From: Aquatica leii
Lineage: Eukaryota; Arthropoda; Insecta; Coleoptera; Lampyridae
Direction: 5' to 3'
Assembly: GCA_035610365.1 (NCBI GenBank)
Contig: CM069435.1
Location: 3,436,001 to 3,500,000 of the forward strand
DNA: 64,000 nucleotides
In this document: in pieces, positions 1 through 10,325 of the stretch
Position numbering within the stretch: the stretch's first letter is position 1
Layout of the letters: each line of letters opens with the position of its first letter
Program-made: the position numbers and the translations under genes
Notes under the pieces: generated by a model
The model's input: only the letters and a program-made list of their open reading frames with translations
What the model was told of the DNA's origin: nothing
Database searches by the model: none

Positions 1-156
1 GACCACTTTTTATATTACATATTTGTAACTAATTGTAAAATAAACTATATAAATATATATTATAATAATAAATACATATTAAAAATATGAAAACTATGCG
101 AAGTAATAACATTCTGCTGAACTTTTATTGTTTATTATTTTGCAACGAATATACAC

Positions 157-198
157 AACGTTTCGATTGCTGTGGTATCTGCAATCGTCATCAGGTGA
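157..198 (-). ncRNA. Hammerhead ribozyme motif (PLE family A)
   Basis: Read on the minus strand, CTGATGA (188-194) is followed by stem II (GATTGC pairing with GCAATC) and then GAAAC (160-164), the invariant hammerhead core. One unpaired nucleotide separates CTGATGA from stem II. AACG can pair with a downstream CGTT as a weak stem III, as in minimal type I hammerheads described in PLE terminal repeats. The motif and pairing are visible; self-cleavage is inferred. Confidence 0.72.
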
Positions 199-329
199 AT
201 ACTAACAAACTTAGAAACTACTGAAGCTTATATACTAAAGACATGTTCGATGAAGCGTTCAAGCGTACAAAATCAACTTAGCGTAACAGATTAATTAACA
301 AAATTACTTAGTGAAGTTTAAGTTGTTTT

Positions 330-700
330 AGAGGTTTGATTAGTGGTTTCCATATGTTGCTTATCTCGACACTTGGCTGGCTGAAATTTTCTTTGTTGTT
401 GTTGATGAATACCGCTTCTTTAAATTTCCGTTTGTACCAATGTTCCTTTCTGTGTATGATTTTTGCTTCCGACCATTTCATTCGATGTTGGTTATCCCAC
501 GAATGTTGCGCAATGCCGGACTTAGAACTCTCCTCTCTGTGTGTGCGTCTGATGTTCTTTCAGTCTGATGTCAAGTGGTCTTTTGGTTTCCCCCACGTAT
601 GACTTGCCCCATTCACATGGAACTTGGTAAATACAGTTTTGGGAATCTCGACTTGTTTGTAGCTTTGTGTTGGAAATTATACTACTAATGGTGATCGAAT
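330..700 (-). pseudogene. PLE GIY-YIG endonuclease fragment (family A)
   Basis: The minus strand encodes the C-terminal GIY-YIG nuclease of a Penelope-like element. The IYQVPC...YVGET pattern is followed by a conserved arginine and by KEHQ. The GIY-YIG domain is thought to nick target DNA for target-primed reverse transcription. Only the C-terminal part is present and the RT upstream on this strand is missing. The open frame running up to 869 is not PLE-like beyond about 700, which marks the junction with the forward piece. Frame changes occur near 520-540. Confidence 0.75.
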
Positions 701-839
701 GGGCTAAACTAACACGAAACCAACAGAAAGCAGCTAACAACCAAAAGAATGCAAGGGGAACCATAGTCAACATATCGACACATTGACTATCTGCTACAGA
801 AACGACTCCATTAGAGAAAGAGCTCAATTTTTCGATAAC

Positions 840-2023
840 ACCAAAACACGTGCCTATACTAGACATCATTGGGCCGTTGAGACAACACGTTTAAATCTAA
901 CACAAGCAGAAGAATTTAAGTGGAAAATCAGAAGTGCTCTAGAGAAAAAAGAAAACAACACACCAACATCACTAAACATGAGGAAAAAGCTCTCACAAAT
1001 TTACGGAAAAACAAATGCATTAAAAGACTTCCAGCCGACAAAGGGGCCGCAACTGTTATCATGGACGCCACCACCTACGACCAAAAAATTGAAAACGTCG
1101 TAAATCAAGGGAATTACCGCAGACTGAAAAAATATCCGACAGCAAGCTTGGAGAGGAAGATCTATCAAGTCCTAAAACTCTACGAAATACATCTAACACC
1201 AAGGATGAGAACGATGCTAACACCACACTACAGCAAACCGCCGCATCTATATGGACTACCCAAGATACATAAAAACAACATGCCGCTTCGACCGATAACC
1301 AGCTCTCGTAATGGACCCACATACCAGCTATCCAGATTTCTACTACCAATTGTGCAACCACTACAGAAAAACGGCTCATCTTTTGTCAAAGACTCCAAAC
1401 ATTTCGTTGAGATTCTGAAAACAATAGAGCTACAACCACGGGATCAATTAGTCAGCTTCGACGTAGAAAGTCTTTATACTAATGTGCCAGTTGAAGAAGC
1501 ACTGAAAATCATCCAAACGAAACTCCGAGAATATGAAAAACTCCAGGAAAGAACCACGCTGCCGGTAGAAGGAATAATGAAGCTCCTAGAATGTTGCCTC
1601 AAGAACTCGTACGTTCAGGAGAAAGACAGATGCTTCACTCAAGACGAAGGACTACCAATGGGTTCATCTCTATCACCAGTAGTCGCCAACATCTGGTTTG
1701 AATCCCAGGCCATAGAGAAATCAAAATTCAAACCCAAAACATGGCTTAGATATGTTGACGATACGTTCATAATTTGGAACCACAGTAATCGGCAACTAGA
1801 CGTTTTTTTACAACATCTGAACAACATCAAACCATCTATCAAATTCACTATGGAAAAGGAAAAGGAGAACTCACTTCCTTTTTTAGACGTTCACGTAACA
1901 AAGAACAAGGGAATTATGGAAACGACTGTCTACAGGAAACCGACACAGATCCGTCGATATCTTAACTTTGAATCCAACCATTCCACATCACATTTTGTGA
2001 TTCACCAAACATATGACGATTAA
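840..2023 (+). pseudogene. PLE reverse transcriptase (family A), 3'-truncated
   Basis: From 920 an open frame of 367 codons carries the PLE signature in order: LPADKGAA, YGLPKIHK, SFDVESLYTNVP (catalytic Asp), GLPMGSSLSPVVANIW, and LRYVDDTF with the paired aspartates. PLE-like residues upstream (about 840-940) lie in another frame and join after an A-rich run near 945, so there is a frameshift. The frame diverges after the YRKPT motif and ends at 2023 without connection domain or GIY-YIG. The remnant is not functional. Confidence 0.85.
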
Positions 2024-2030
2024 CCCGTAT

Positions 2031-2985
2031 TAGTAGCAAGTTTTATATTATTTGACCAGATGTAACCACGGCTAAACTAATGTAATTGTTAAGTAGATTT
2101 TTATTATTTTATCATTACTTATGCGAATAATTAAGCCATGTTTTTTTTTATTTGGTTTTGTCAACTTTGTTATTAAGTTAATTAAGACTTTTTCTTAAAA
2201 ATTTGTGATTTTGTTTTTGGTCATTTATACTTCCTTTTTTTTGTTTATGCATTAGTTAATATATGGCACTACTAACTAGATTAATGATCAATTAAGTCAT
2301 TTAAATATATTTAGGAATTGATCTAATTTTCACAACCTAATTTCGCAATCACGCAAAGTTGAGGTCCATTTCGTTTTCGGTTGTGTTAGATAACTACTTC
2401 CAGCACGATGTTCTGTGACGTAATCATGTTTTTACAATATCCCGATCTATCTTGCCACTTTTCCTTTCAGATTACGGAATTTGCGTAAATACAAGAATTT
2501 ATAAAAGTTCTTTTTAGACTTGGCGACTGCTAACAGTTTTCTTTTAGTCACGCAATAATTTTTTTTGCCTTAAAAACTTTGCTAAAATACGCGATGGCTT
2601 TTTTTGTTCATCTTGCATCTGTGTGAAATTACTTGCATTGTTATTCAAAAAAATTTTTCCATTTTCTCTTAAATAACTTAAAACGGCAAAGTGACTAAAG
2701 CTGCTTTTTTATTTGATGGAAACTGTTTTTGCAGTAGTTCTACTTAAATTCTGGTCTTTTAGCCAAAATTTTGGGAATATTATCAGATCCGGGTACAAAT
2801 TGTCTATAGCAGGTGAACAACTCTCAAAAAAAAATGAACTAGATGGTTGTCAATTAGTCGTAACACTGCTCGGGCTGTATCTGAGTCAGCGTTTACACAA
2901 TTTCTTGATTCCACGTACTTTAGGTATTGTATTTCTTTCTAACATACGTGAATTTCATATCGTTTAGTTTTGTTATTTGACGAAT
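2031..2985. other. AT-rich non-coding stretch
   Basis: Long T and A runs with no recognisable coding sequence. An 84-codon open frame at 2713-2967 resembles no known family and looks like chance. Confidence 0.5.
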
Positions 2986-3117
2986 ATGGCCAACTTAACA
3001 TATGAGAAAGACCAGGAACTTTTACAGCGCTACATGGACGAAGTTCAAAGGGAGCTAGTCGAGGAAGCAGCTGCTGAAGTAGATAAAGAGTTTATTGAAA
3101 TGGATAACAACAACTAA
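2986..3117 (+). CDS. Short acidic ORF, unrecognised (doubtful)
   Basis: ATG at 2986 opens a 43-codon frame rich in Glu and Asp (for example RELVEEAAAEVDKEF). After the stop at 3115-3117 the same frame stays acidic for about 20 codons (NSEEEFTKEND). This could be the decayed N-terminus of a transposon protein with an acidic leader. No domain is recognised, and it abuts a Ty3/gypsy relic on the other strand. Confidence 0.2.
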   Translation: MANLTYEKDQELLQRYMDEVQRELVEEAAAEVDKEFIEMDNNN

Positions 3118-3174
3118 AATTCTGAAGAAGAATTTACTAAGGAAAACGATAGTAAAACTGCACTAATAGGGTTT

Positions 3175-3465
3175 GAACTAGGCGCTGCACTATTGCAGAG
3201 TCCTCAAACGACCTTCTAATCACAGTTACGCCATCCAAATAAACCAAACAGATGTTTCAAAATATTCCTTGAAAGATTAGTTTCATCAAACGCTTGAACG
3301 TCGCAGAAGCGTTACACAGGCCAAAGAGCATAATAGTAAACTACCGGTATACAGTTCTAATCGTAATCGCTGTTTTTTACGGTTCTTGGGTTTTATTTTC
3401 TACCTGCCAATAACCACTATTTAAATCCAATGTAGAAAACAACTGGGAGAATTAGAACAGGGTGT
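3175..3465 (-). pseudogene. Ty3/gypsy retrotransposon RT relic
   Basis: Minus-strand translation with frame changes gives the Ty3/gypsy RT blocks in order: FSTLDLKSGYWQVEIKP, then LFGLCNASATFKRLM, then CLVYLDGVTVIRRSFED. In active copies the last block reads YLDD, so a catalytic residue is lost. Only about 100 residues of the RT core remain; no LTR, integrase or gag was seen. Confidence 0.75.
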
Positions 3466-3900
3466 CTAAAGTATTGTCAAAATACGGGGGTGAGCTCTTG
3501 ACTTTCAATTGGGATCGTTTGAAGAATTTTATTTATAAGTAAAGCATAATAATTATGTTTAAAGATTTACATTATTACATTTGCAATCTTGACTTAGACT
3601 TGCTAAAGACTATCGACTCAATACTAACTTGACTTGACAAAGAATTTCGACTACCACTTGAACTCTTTTAAAAGGGTACTACTACTAGCTAACTAATTCC
3701 TAACTCAAGTGCAATGTTATGTATTTATGTGTTTTTGATTTCCTAGGCGTTTAACTTATTTCTTTGCTACGTGATTTTCCAAAAATTGTTACCACATCTT
3801 CCATGTAATGAAATAGCGAAGGCTTCCACGGCCGGAATCTATACTAAAATTAGAATGTCTTCCGGGTTTGGATCGTGTCATAGTTGTTGCAACCGAAGCT

Positions 3901-3944
3901 GCCAACGTTTCGCCCACTTTCATAAAGGGCTTCGTCAGGGCGTG
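3901..3944 (-). ncRNA. Hammerhead ribozyme motif (PLE family B)
   Basis: The minus strand carries CTGACGA (3932-3938; the variable core position 7 is C) and GAAAC (3907-3911). A GCCC/GGGC stem II separates them, with one unpaired A after the first box. It sits just inside the element's 3' terminus. Cleavage is inferred. Confidence 0.68.
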
Positions 3945-4185
3945 AGATAAATCGCAAAACTCAAACAAGCAATCGAAATCTAACTAAGAACTTCTCAAAA
4001 GTTAGGTTATCCACTTGTAAAACAAGCCATAACCTAAACTATGAAAAGGTAAGAAAGAAAACGATAACCTGAAAAAGCAAACAAAAATCTAACAAAGAAC
4101 CACTACTGAGTTAGGTAATCAACTTGTGAACCAAGCCAGATTCTAAACTCCGTAGAAGTGACTTAAGAAAAAATAGTCTCCGTAT

Positions 4186-6113
4186 TTAAAGGAAATGATC
4201 GTCACGGATAGTTAAGCTCGGCCCTGATTGGGTTACGGTTGCTAGGGGGCGTGTTTTTGATAAATGACTAATAACCGGGAACCAAAGATGGGATAGTTCG
4301 AAACCATTATCGCGATTGAAGTTATTGGGGTGTTTGATGATTTCTATGCTTTTACGGAATTTCCTGTTGAAAAAGAATGGAGATTTGGCAATCAACAAAA
4401 TATTATCAAAATCTATCTATCTAGACTTGGAAATATACCTTATACAACGATCATGTTGTGAAATGCGAGTAATGACGGAACGACCGGTTTCACCAATGTA
4501 GACTAAACCACAAGAACAAGGAATTTGGTATACACCTTGAGATGAAAGTGTAGGAAATTTGTCTTTGGGAGAAAGAAGAATCTGAGAGATTTTGCCTGTC
4601 AAGTTGAATATGGGTTTAATACCATACTTACGAAGGAGTTTCCCTATTTGATCTGTAACCTTGTAAATGTAGGGTAAAAAGGCTAATTTCGGGTTGGATT
4701 CGGGAGTAGAAATGTTTTTAGGTAATCAAGTACGTAGATGTAAACGACGATTAATAACTGTATGAATATCTCGCTTTACATAACCATTGTTCACTAAGGT
4801 TCTCGTAAGACGACGGAGTTCTAAGTCTAGATTCTTAGGTTGGCATATAGAAAAGCCACGATGGACCAAAGATTCAATAACAGAACGTTTCTGTGCAGGA
4901 CCGTATCGGTGGGTTTACGATAAACAGAATGGCCCAGAAATCCGTCGGGCTTACGAGTCACAAGAACGTCAAGAAATGGAAGAGAACCATTACTTTCTAT
5001 TTCCATAATAAATTTGATATCTAAGTGTTGATTGTTAAGACACTTCAAGATGACCATGAGACTAAACAACAAACGTGTCGTCAACATATCTAAACCACAC
5101 TTTAGGTTTTAATATTGATGATTCCAAAGCAACCGTTTCAAAGGATTCTATAAAAATGTTAGCTACAACAGGTGATAGAGGAGAACCCATAGCAGCACCA
5201 AAAACTTGTTCGTAAAATTTGTTATCAAATTGGAAGTAAGTAGAGGATAGACACTTTTCAATAAGAGGAGCTAAACTCAAATCCTTGCCATGTTGAGACA
5301 GAATCTGTTAATGATAATAAGCGAATCCTTAATAGGAACTTTAGTAAAAAGTGAAGTAACATCAAAGCTCACGAGAAGATCTTGGGGTTCAAGTTTTATA
5401 GTTTCTAGACGTTGAATAAAATGCTGAGAGTTGAGGATGTGAGAAGAGGTTTTACCTGTAAACTAGCAAAGAATTTTGAACAAGAACTTGGCTAGCTTGT
5501 AAGTAGGAGATTGGATAGTACTAACGATAGGTCGAAAAGGAATACCTTGTTTGTGAATTTTGGGAAGTCCGTATAGACGAGGTGGTTTAGAATCTGATGG
5601 GGTAAGTCGACGTTTAGTTTCAGGAGGTAGATTGGAAGATTTGATGATTTGGCTAACCTCGCGTTCAATCCTCGAAGTGGGGTTATGGGTTAGAAGAGCG
5701 TAAATTTCCTCAGACAAAATAGAATTGATTTTCGTAACATAATCAATTCGGTTCAAAACTACAGTGGCGTTGCCTTTGTCGGCTGGAAGAACAATAATAT
5801 CAGGGTTCTTACGAAGACTTTTTAGAGCTGATTCTTCCGATTTAGAAATGTTGGATTTAGGAATTTTAGGTGATTCAAGGATTTTGCCAGTGTTAATTCG
5901 AATGGGATCTGAGATGTGGCGAGGATGATGTCTTATAGAAGACTCAACAGCGCGTAGAATATCTTCTTTAGGAATACGTTTCGGAGCAACCGCAAAATTC
6001 ATACCCTTAGAGAGCACCGATTCCTGTTCTGAAGTGAGAACCAAACTAGATAAATTGACAACCGTCTTTACTGAGTTAGTAGTAGATGAAACTTTACGAT
6101 TCTTAGATTCCAA
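4186..6113 (-). pseudogene. PLE RT and GIY-YIG protein (family B), decayed
   Basis: Three minus-strand segments make up one PLE protein. 6113-5463: N-terminal region with LPADKGNATVVLNR and YGLPKIHKQGIPFRPIV. 5280-4827: RT core with AAMGSPLSPVVANIF and FRYVDDTF. 4602-4186: GIY-YIG (GVYQIPCSCGLVYIGETGR) and C-terminus. The intact relative at 35139-36939 shows the order is correct. Frameshifts and stops occur near 5460, 5300, 4830-4730 and 4430, and part of the connection region is altered. Not functional. Confidence 0.85.
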
Positions 6114-6225
6114 TAATTGAAACTTTTTGAGATGACCTTCAGTGGTTCATCGTAGAGTGGTATCCGACTGCTGGTAAGTAATGTTGTCGAAGAGTTTCCA
6201 ATCATCCGGGGATAGAGTGAACTTA

Positions 6226-6393
6226 TCAAAAGTTAGGTTATCCACTTGTGAAACAAGCAATAACCTAAATTCTGAAGAGGTAAGAAAGAAAACAATAACT
6301 TGAAAAAGCAAACGAAAATCTAACAAAAAACCACTACCGAGTTAGGTAATCAACTTGTGAACCAAGCCAGATTCTAAACTCCGTAAAAGTGAC
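6226..6393 (-). repeat. Second copy of PLE 3' UTR (pLTR-like)
   Basis: This stretch repeats 4000-4160 in the same orientation, including GTTAGGTTATCCACTTGT and GATTCTAAACTCCGTA. A direct repeat of the 3' UTR at the 5' end is the pseudo-LTR arrangement known for Penelope elements. It ends where the inverted tail begins. Confidence 0.65.
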
Positions 6394-6397
6394 TTTC

Positions 6398-6747
6398 TCC
6401 ATATTTCTAAGTCTTCGGTTGCTGAACATCATTTCACTACAGGTCACAAGATAGATTTTGATAACGTTTCGGTGATTGCCAAATCTCCATTTCTTTTTAA
6501 CAGGAAATTTCGAGAGAGCATAGAAATCTTCAAACGCCCCACTAACTTCAATCGTGATCATGGTTTCGAGCTATCCCCTCTTTGGTTCCCGGTCATTATC
6601 GAAAACACGCCCTTGTTTAACCGTAACCCAATCAGAGTCGAGCTTAACCAGCAGTTACGATACTTCTTCTTTATATACGGAGGTAATTTCACTTCTATGG
6701 AGTTTAGAAACTGGCTTGGTTCACAAGTTGATTACCTAACTCTGTAG
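6398..6747 (+). pseudogene. PLE GIY-YIG C-terminus in the inverted tail
   Basis: The plus strand reads through the PLE C-terminus: AKSPFLFNRKFRESIEI (with the likely catalytic Glu) and NFNRDHGFELSPLWFPV. The coding start lies inside the GIY-YIG domain, so this is a 3' fragment only. It is followed by a UTR holding a degenerate two-unit repeat of about 100 bp, each unit starting near AGTTTAGAATCTGGCTTGG. Confidence 0.8.
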
Positions 6748-6905
6748 TGGTTCTTTGTTATATTTTCGTTTGCTTTTCAAGTTTATCGTTTTCTTTCTTA
6801 CCTTTTCTAAGTTTAGAATCTGGCTTGGTTCACAAGTTGATTACCTAACTTTTAAGAAGTGTTTAGTTAGATTTCGGTTGCTTGTTTGAGTTCTCCAATT
6901 TCTCT

Positions 6906-6950
6906 CACGCCCTGATGAAGCCCCTTACGAAAGTGGGCGAAACGTTGGCA
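6906..6950 (+). ncRNA. Hammerhead ribozyme motif (PLE family B, inverted tail)
   Basis: CTGATGA (6912-6918), a GCCC/GGGC stem II closed by CTTACGAAAGT, and GAAAC (6939-6943) form the core. Downstream, AACG can pair with CGTT as a short stem III. Cleavage is inferred. Confidence 0.72.
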
Positions 6951-7079
6951 ACTTCCGTTACAACATTGACACGCTCCAAACCCGGAAAACGTTTTTATCT
7001 TAGCATAGACTCCGGCCGTGGAAACCTTCACTATTACAGTTTCATTTATGTTTCGTTATTATTTGATGATTTTGAGGTG

Positions 7080-7720
7080 TTGTGAGAATACATCTTTGAT
7101 TCTTTATGCTTAATTACGTCTTAACTTTTTATCTCTTTTTGTTGCCTATTGATCATGTGCGATCTCTTTTGATATATCCGTCGTCTGTAGGCGTAAAATT
7201 TTATTTAAAAAAAAAACGTGGATGTTATTAAAGCAGTATTGACGAGGTAGTAATTCCAAAACAAATTTTATTGAGAATTAAAATTTGGCGCGTGACGCAA
7301 TCGGTGTTTGACCTCTTAGAATCGTGAAGTTGTGTGTTTAGGGTTGAAAGATACCAGAGTTCAAAAATTTTTGATTATTCAAATTAGTTCTTCACGTTAT
7401 ATGGGTTTTCGTCAAATTTATGTTTCAGTAATGTTTTGCATCGTAGAAACCAATATAATCCAAATTTGCATTTTTACGATTAAATAAATATTACACCGAA
7501 TCCACCTGTCATTGCCTCTTTGACTAAGTTTTACACCCTGTTCGAAACTAGGATTACCGTCTAGCTTCTGGGTTTAGTCATTTTTATCAAGATACAATAT
7601 TACCTTAGGTATTTACAAATTACGTGTATTGCAAAAGATTTCATTACAGATATATTTGAGTTCAGTGTAACTTAAAAGGTTTAAACTTACTAAAGTGTAT
7701 TTTTTTATTCCGAACTAAAT
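7080..7720 (+). repeat. Left arm of long imperfect inverted repeat
   Basis: This stretch aligns by eye with the reverse complement of 14750-15350. Shared blocks include GTGAAGTTGTGTGTTTA, GTTGAAAGATAC, TAAATAAATATTA and AGTGTAACTTAA, in the same order and spacing, with scattered substitutions and small gaps. It begins at or near the PLE end at 7037. No coding capacity. It may be an old dispersed repeat or the arms of a larger element enclosing the astacin gene. Confidence 0.6.
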
Positions 7721-9280
7721 ACAATACAAATACAATGTAGTAATTGTTTCGCCGTAGATAAACAAATTTAACCAATCGACAAGTATTGACTGGTGTGTTT
7801 TGGTTTAATTTGACTTTTAAGATAAATAAAAGGGTCGTCATTTATAAATGCACCGTTATTATTTTAGAAAATATGTTTTAATAACTGTGTTTAAATTACA
7901 TTAGTCGCCCGGCACGGTTATTATATCTTTGTTTAATTTTTACGTTTATTTGATCACGTTATTAATAGGTAACCATGCAGTTGCACCGTTTTCTCACATT
8001 GCATTTTTTTATTTTTCTATTTGTTTTATAATCAATATGTACATTAAAAATGTACCAAAACTTTTTAATTACACCGCGTGTTATAATTTTAGATTTCTGA
8101 CGATACAACTCTAAAGGTATGTTTATTAAAGGTTGTAAGTAACCTGATGGGCTCCTGGTTAATCAAAGATCTAGAATTAATTTAACCATGTCCTTGATTG
8201 GCGCCCGTATTAATTTTGAGTATCTTACTTCCGTTTTTGAGATTACCAAGAGTTAAGAATTTCTAACTTTTACATGTGGATTAGTAGGTATTTCTTCATT
8301 GAAAGTTGTACCGTTACCGGTAATGTCTTTTTATATATAGGAATAATTATATTCTTTTAGGCTTAGTACAACGTCGTCATAGAGGGTTTACTTTCTTAGA
8401 GTTCCAGCAGGTCACTTCTTTTCCACAATCTACTTTCTTGCATAACACACCTCTAACTATTTTTATGTTTTTTTTTTGTCTGTGCGGGTAATTCTTTAGC
8501 ACAGCGGAGCGGAACGTAAAGTTATTTGCATTTTAGTACTAGATTCAGTATAAATTTTATGTCAACCAAATCTACAATAGTTAAATTGTTAAAACGTTTA
8601 CCACATAAAGAAGTTACAGATTACTTTGTTTGAACATAGAAAATATTCATGCCGTCTGGATTACTTAAACTTAAAATTGGTTTAAATGCTTTGACGGTTA
8701 ACTCAAACCGCATTAGTTAGTTGTCATTCATAAAATTATAGTCTTACCAAAACCTAGTTGACAACAATTACATAAATTAAATTTTTCTAAGAGATTTTAT
8801 AATTATCTAATCTATGGAGACGATATCAAATTTTTATCTTTATTATAAATGTTTTAAATTCCAGAACATAAGGGCCAATATAAAAAACAATCAAAACAAT
8901 TTTTGAAAAATTTTACGCACAATAATAAATAATAAAGAAAAAACATTTGATAACCTACATAATTACATTAGAATTGGAGAATAGATTAGAACAGTACAAA
9001 AGTCAGCAAACAATCCAAAACACTAGCAAAATTTAGACGTACTCAAAAACATTACTATACGATCACAGTTTATAAAATATAATAAAATAATGTGTTTCTA
9101 CAGTATCATTAAAATCTTATATTTCTGAAATATACATTGTTTTTTGGTTACCGATGCGATGGTAAAAATTTAAATTTCAATAAAATTAAGTAATTTACAA
9201 AACTGATACTAAAATTAGTACTTTTTACTTCTAATTATGCGTAATAATAAATTATTATATAAGTTTAAGTAAAACCATAT
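7721..9280. other. AT-rich intergenic stretch
   Basis: No coding sequence or RNA gene was recognised. The inverted-repeat similarity to the right arm may continue weakly beyond 7720. Confidence 0.4.
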
Positions 9281-9289
9281 ACGTAAATA

Positions 9290-9360
9290 GATAAAACTAC
9301 TTCAAAAAATAATCTTTTTTTTTACAAGTGTTTTTGCAACAATAAAATTTTGTATATAAA
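9290..9360 (+). promoter_or_regulatory. Astacin gene promoter: GATA-type site and TATA box
   Basis: TATATAAA lies at 9353-9360, about 45 bp before the chosen start codon at 9405. A TSS some 30 bp downstream would put the upstream ATG at 9384 at or before the transcript start, which favours 9405. AGATAA (GATA core 9290-9294) lies about 60 bp upstream of the TATA box. GATA factors drive many insect gut genes; that link is inference. Confidence 0.55.
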
Positions 9361-9404
9361 CCTGTTTGAACCAATATAAATTTATGGTACCTAACTACAA
9401 CAAC

Positions 9405-10325
9405 ATGAAAACTTTATATGCAGTATTTGGAGTTGCCGTTTTTGCGGTGACTTACATTCAAACAATACCTATATCTGAAGAAGGAGCAGAATACTATTGG
9501 AAACGTAGCGATATATTTGAAGGTGATATCGTTTTGGACCGAGATCAAAAGAATGGCGTAATTAAAGAAATACGTAGATGGCCAAACAGGGAAATTCCTT
9601 ATGTGATTGGACCAGAATATAGTAAGTAAAGTTTTTTAAAATACATTGATAATCATATTATTTGTAGCTGAAAAACAAAAAGCAATAATTAAAACTAGCT
9701 TGACTGCTTTTGATAAGACGTGTTTAAAAGTACGTGAGCGTAACAGTACGGACAAGGATTACGTTTATTTTACGGTAATTGTAAATATACAATTTAAGCT
9801 CTATTTAAAATTTATTCTTAGTATGAAGTATCGGGATGCTTTTCTGCTGTTGGTCGTCAAGGCGGCAAGCAAAAAATAAATTTATCAAAAAACTGTATGT
9901 ACAAATCAACCGTTATTCATGAATTCTTGCATGCTGTTGGGTTTCATCACATGCAAAATAATTTTAATAGAGACGAGTATGTTACAATTATGTTTGAAAA
10001 CCTTGAAGCAGGTAAAGTTAAAAATGTTTTTATTTTTGCACTAATATTCTTTTGTAGGCGCTGAAGGTTATTTTACAAAATATAATTCAAGTTACGTAAC
10101 CGACTTTGGTCTGCCATACGATTATGGTAGTATTATGCACTACGGACGTAAAGATTTTTCAAAGAATGGCAAGGACACAATTGTTCCAAAGGTAATAGTA
10201 TAATACATATTGTTAAAAAAAATCTGTAACATTTTTTCTAGGATCCATCTGCAGTAATTGGACTAGCTCAAGATATGAGCAAAATTGACTTAGCAAAAAT
10301 AACTGCAATGTACAAGTGTTCGTAG
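9405..10325 (+). CDS. Astacin-family zinc metalloprotease (5 exons)
   Basis: Exons 9405-9621, 9668-9774, 9822-10011, 10058-10191 and 10242-10325 join to 243 codons. All four introns (46, 47, 46 and 50 bp) have GT-AG ends. A hydrophobic signal peptide spans residues 1-20. The short propeptide has FEGDI (38-42), whose Asp is the zinc-binding switch in astacin zymogens. The catalytic domain has the zinc site HEFLHAVGFHH (141-151), Met-turn SIMHY (196-200, zinc-associated Tyr200), and Cys91, 114, 133 and 242, which fit the two canonical disulfides. No C-terminal CUB or EGF domains, so it resembles minimal secreted insect astacins, often digestive or seminal. All key residues are present; likely functional. 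Substrate unknown. Confidence 0.93.

Larger units (their letters stand above)
125..2030. mobile_element. Penelope-like element (family A), chimeric insertion with inverted 3' arm
   Basis: The left part (about 125-700) is the 3' end of a Penelope-like element on the minus strand: a hammerhead-type motif followed by a GIY-YIG endonuclease fragment. From about 740 the orientation flips, and a PLE reverse transcriptase runs on the plus strand to 2023. The forward copy lacks its GIY-YIG and 3' end. A copy at 34388-37289 has the same layout, an inverted 3' tail ahead of a 5'-truncated forward body, so this is probably a normal integration product that later lost its right side. No target-site duplication was found here. 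Confidence 0.8.
3804..7037 (-). mobile_element. Penelope-like element (family B), minus copy with inverted 3' tail
   Basis: From right to left on the minus strand: a partial repeat of the 3' UTR (6393-6226), a decayed RT and GIY-YIG coding region (6113-4186), the 3' UTR, a hammerhead motif (3944-3901) and a terminus containing TTCCACGGCCGGA. To the right of 6398 an inverted plus-strand 3' fragment of the same family runs to its own terminus near 7037. The layout matches the copy at 34388-37289 in mirror image, but it is older and carries many coding lesions. No convincing target-site duplication was found. Confidence 0.8.

Noticed and set aside
522..869. 115-codon minus-strand frame as one protein
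   Set aside because: Only the C-terminal third is PLE GIY-YIG; the rest is antisense to the forward PLE 5' region.
1059..1379. Minus-strand Cys/Val-rich frame
   Set aside because: It lies antisense to conserved PLE RT motifs and has no domain.
9366..9404. Longer N-terminus for the astacin gene
   Set aside because: It would need a non-ATG start at 9366 or an ATG at 9384, too close to the TATA box; the signal peptide begins at 9405.
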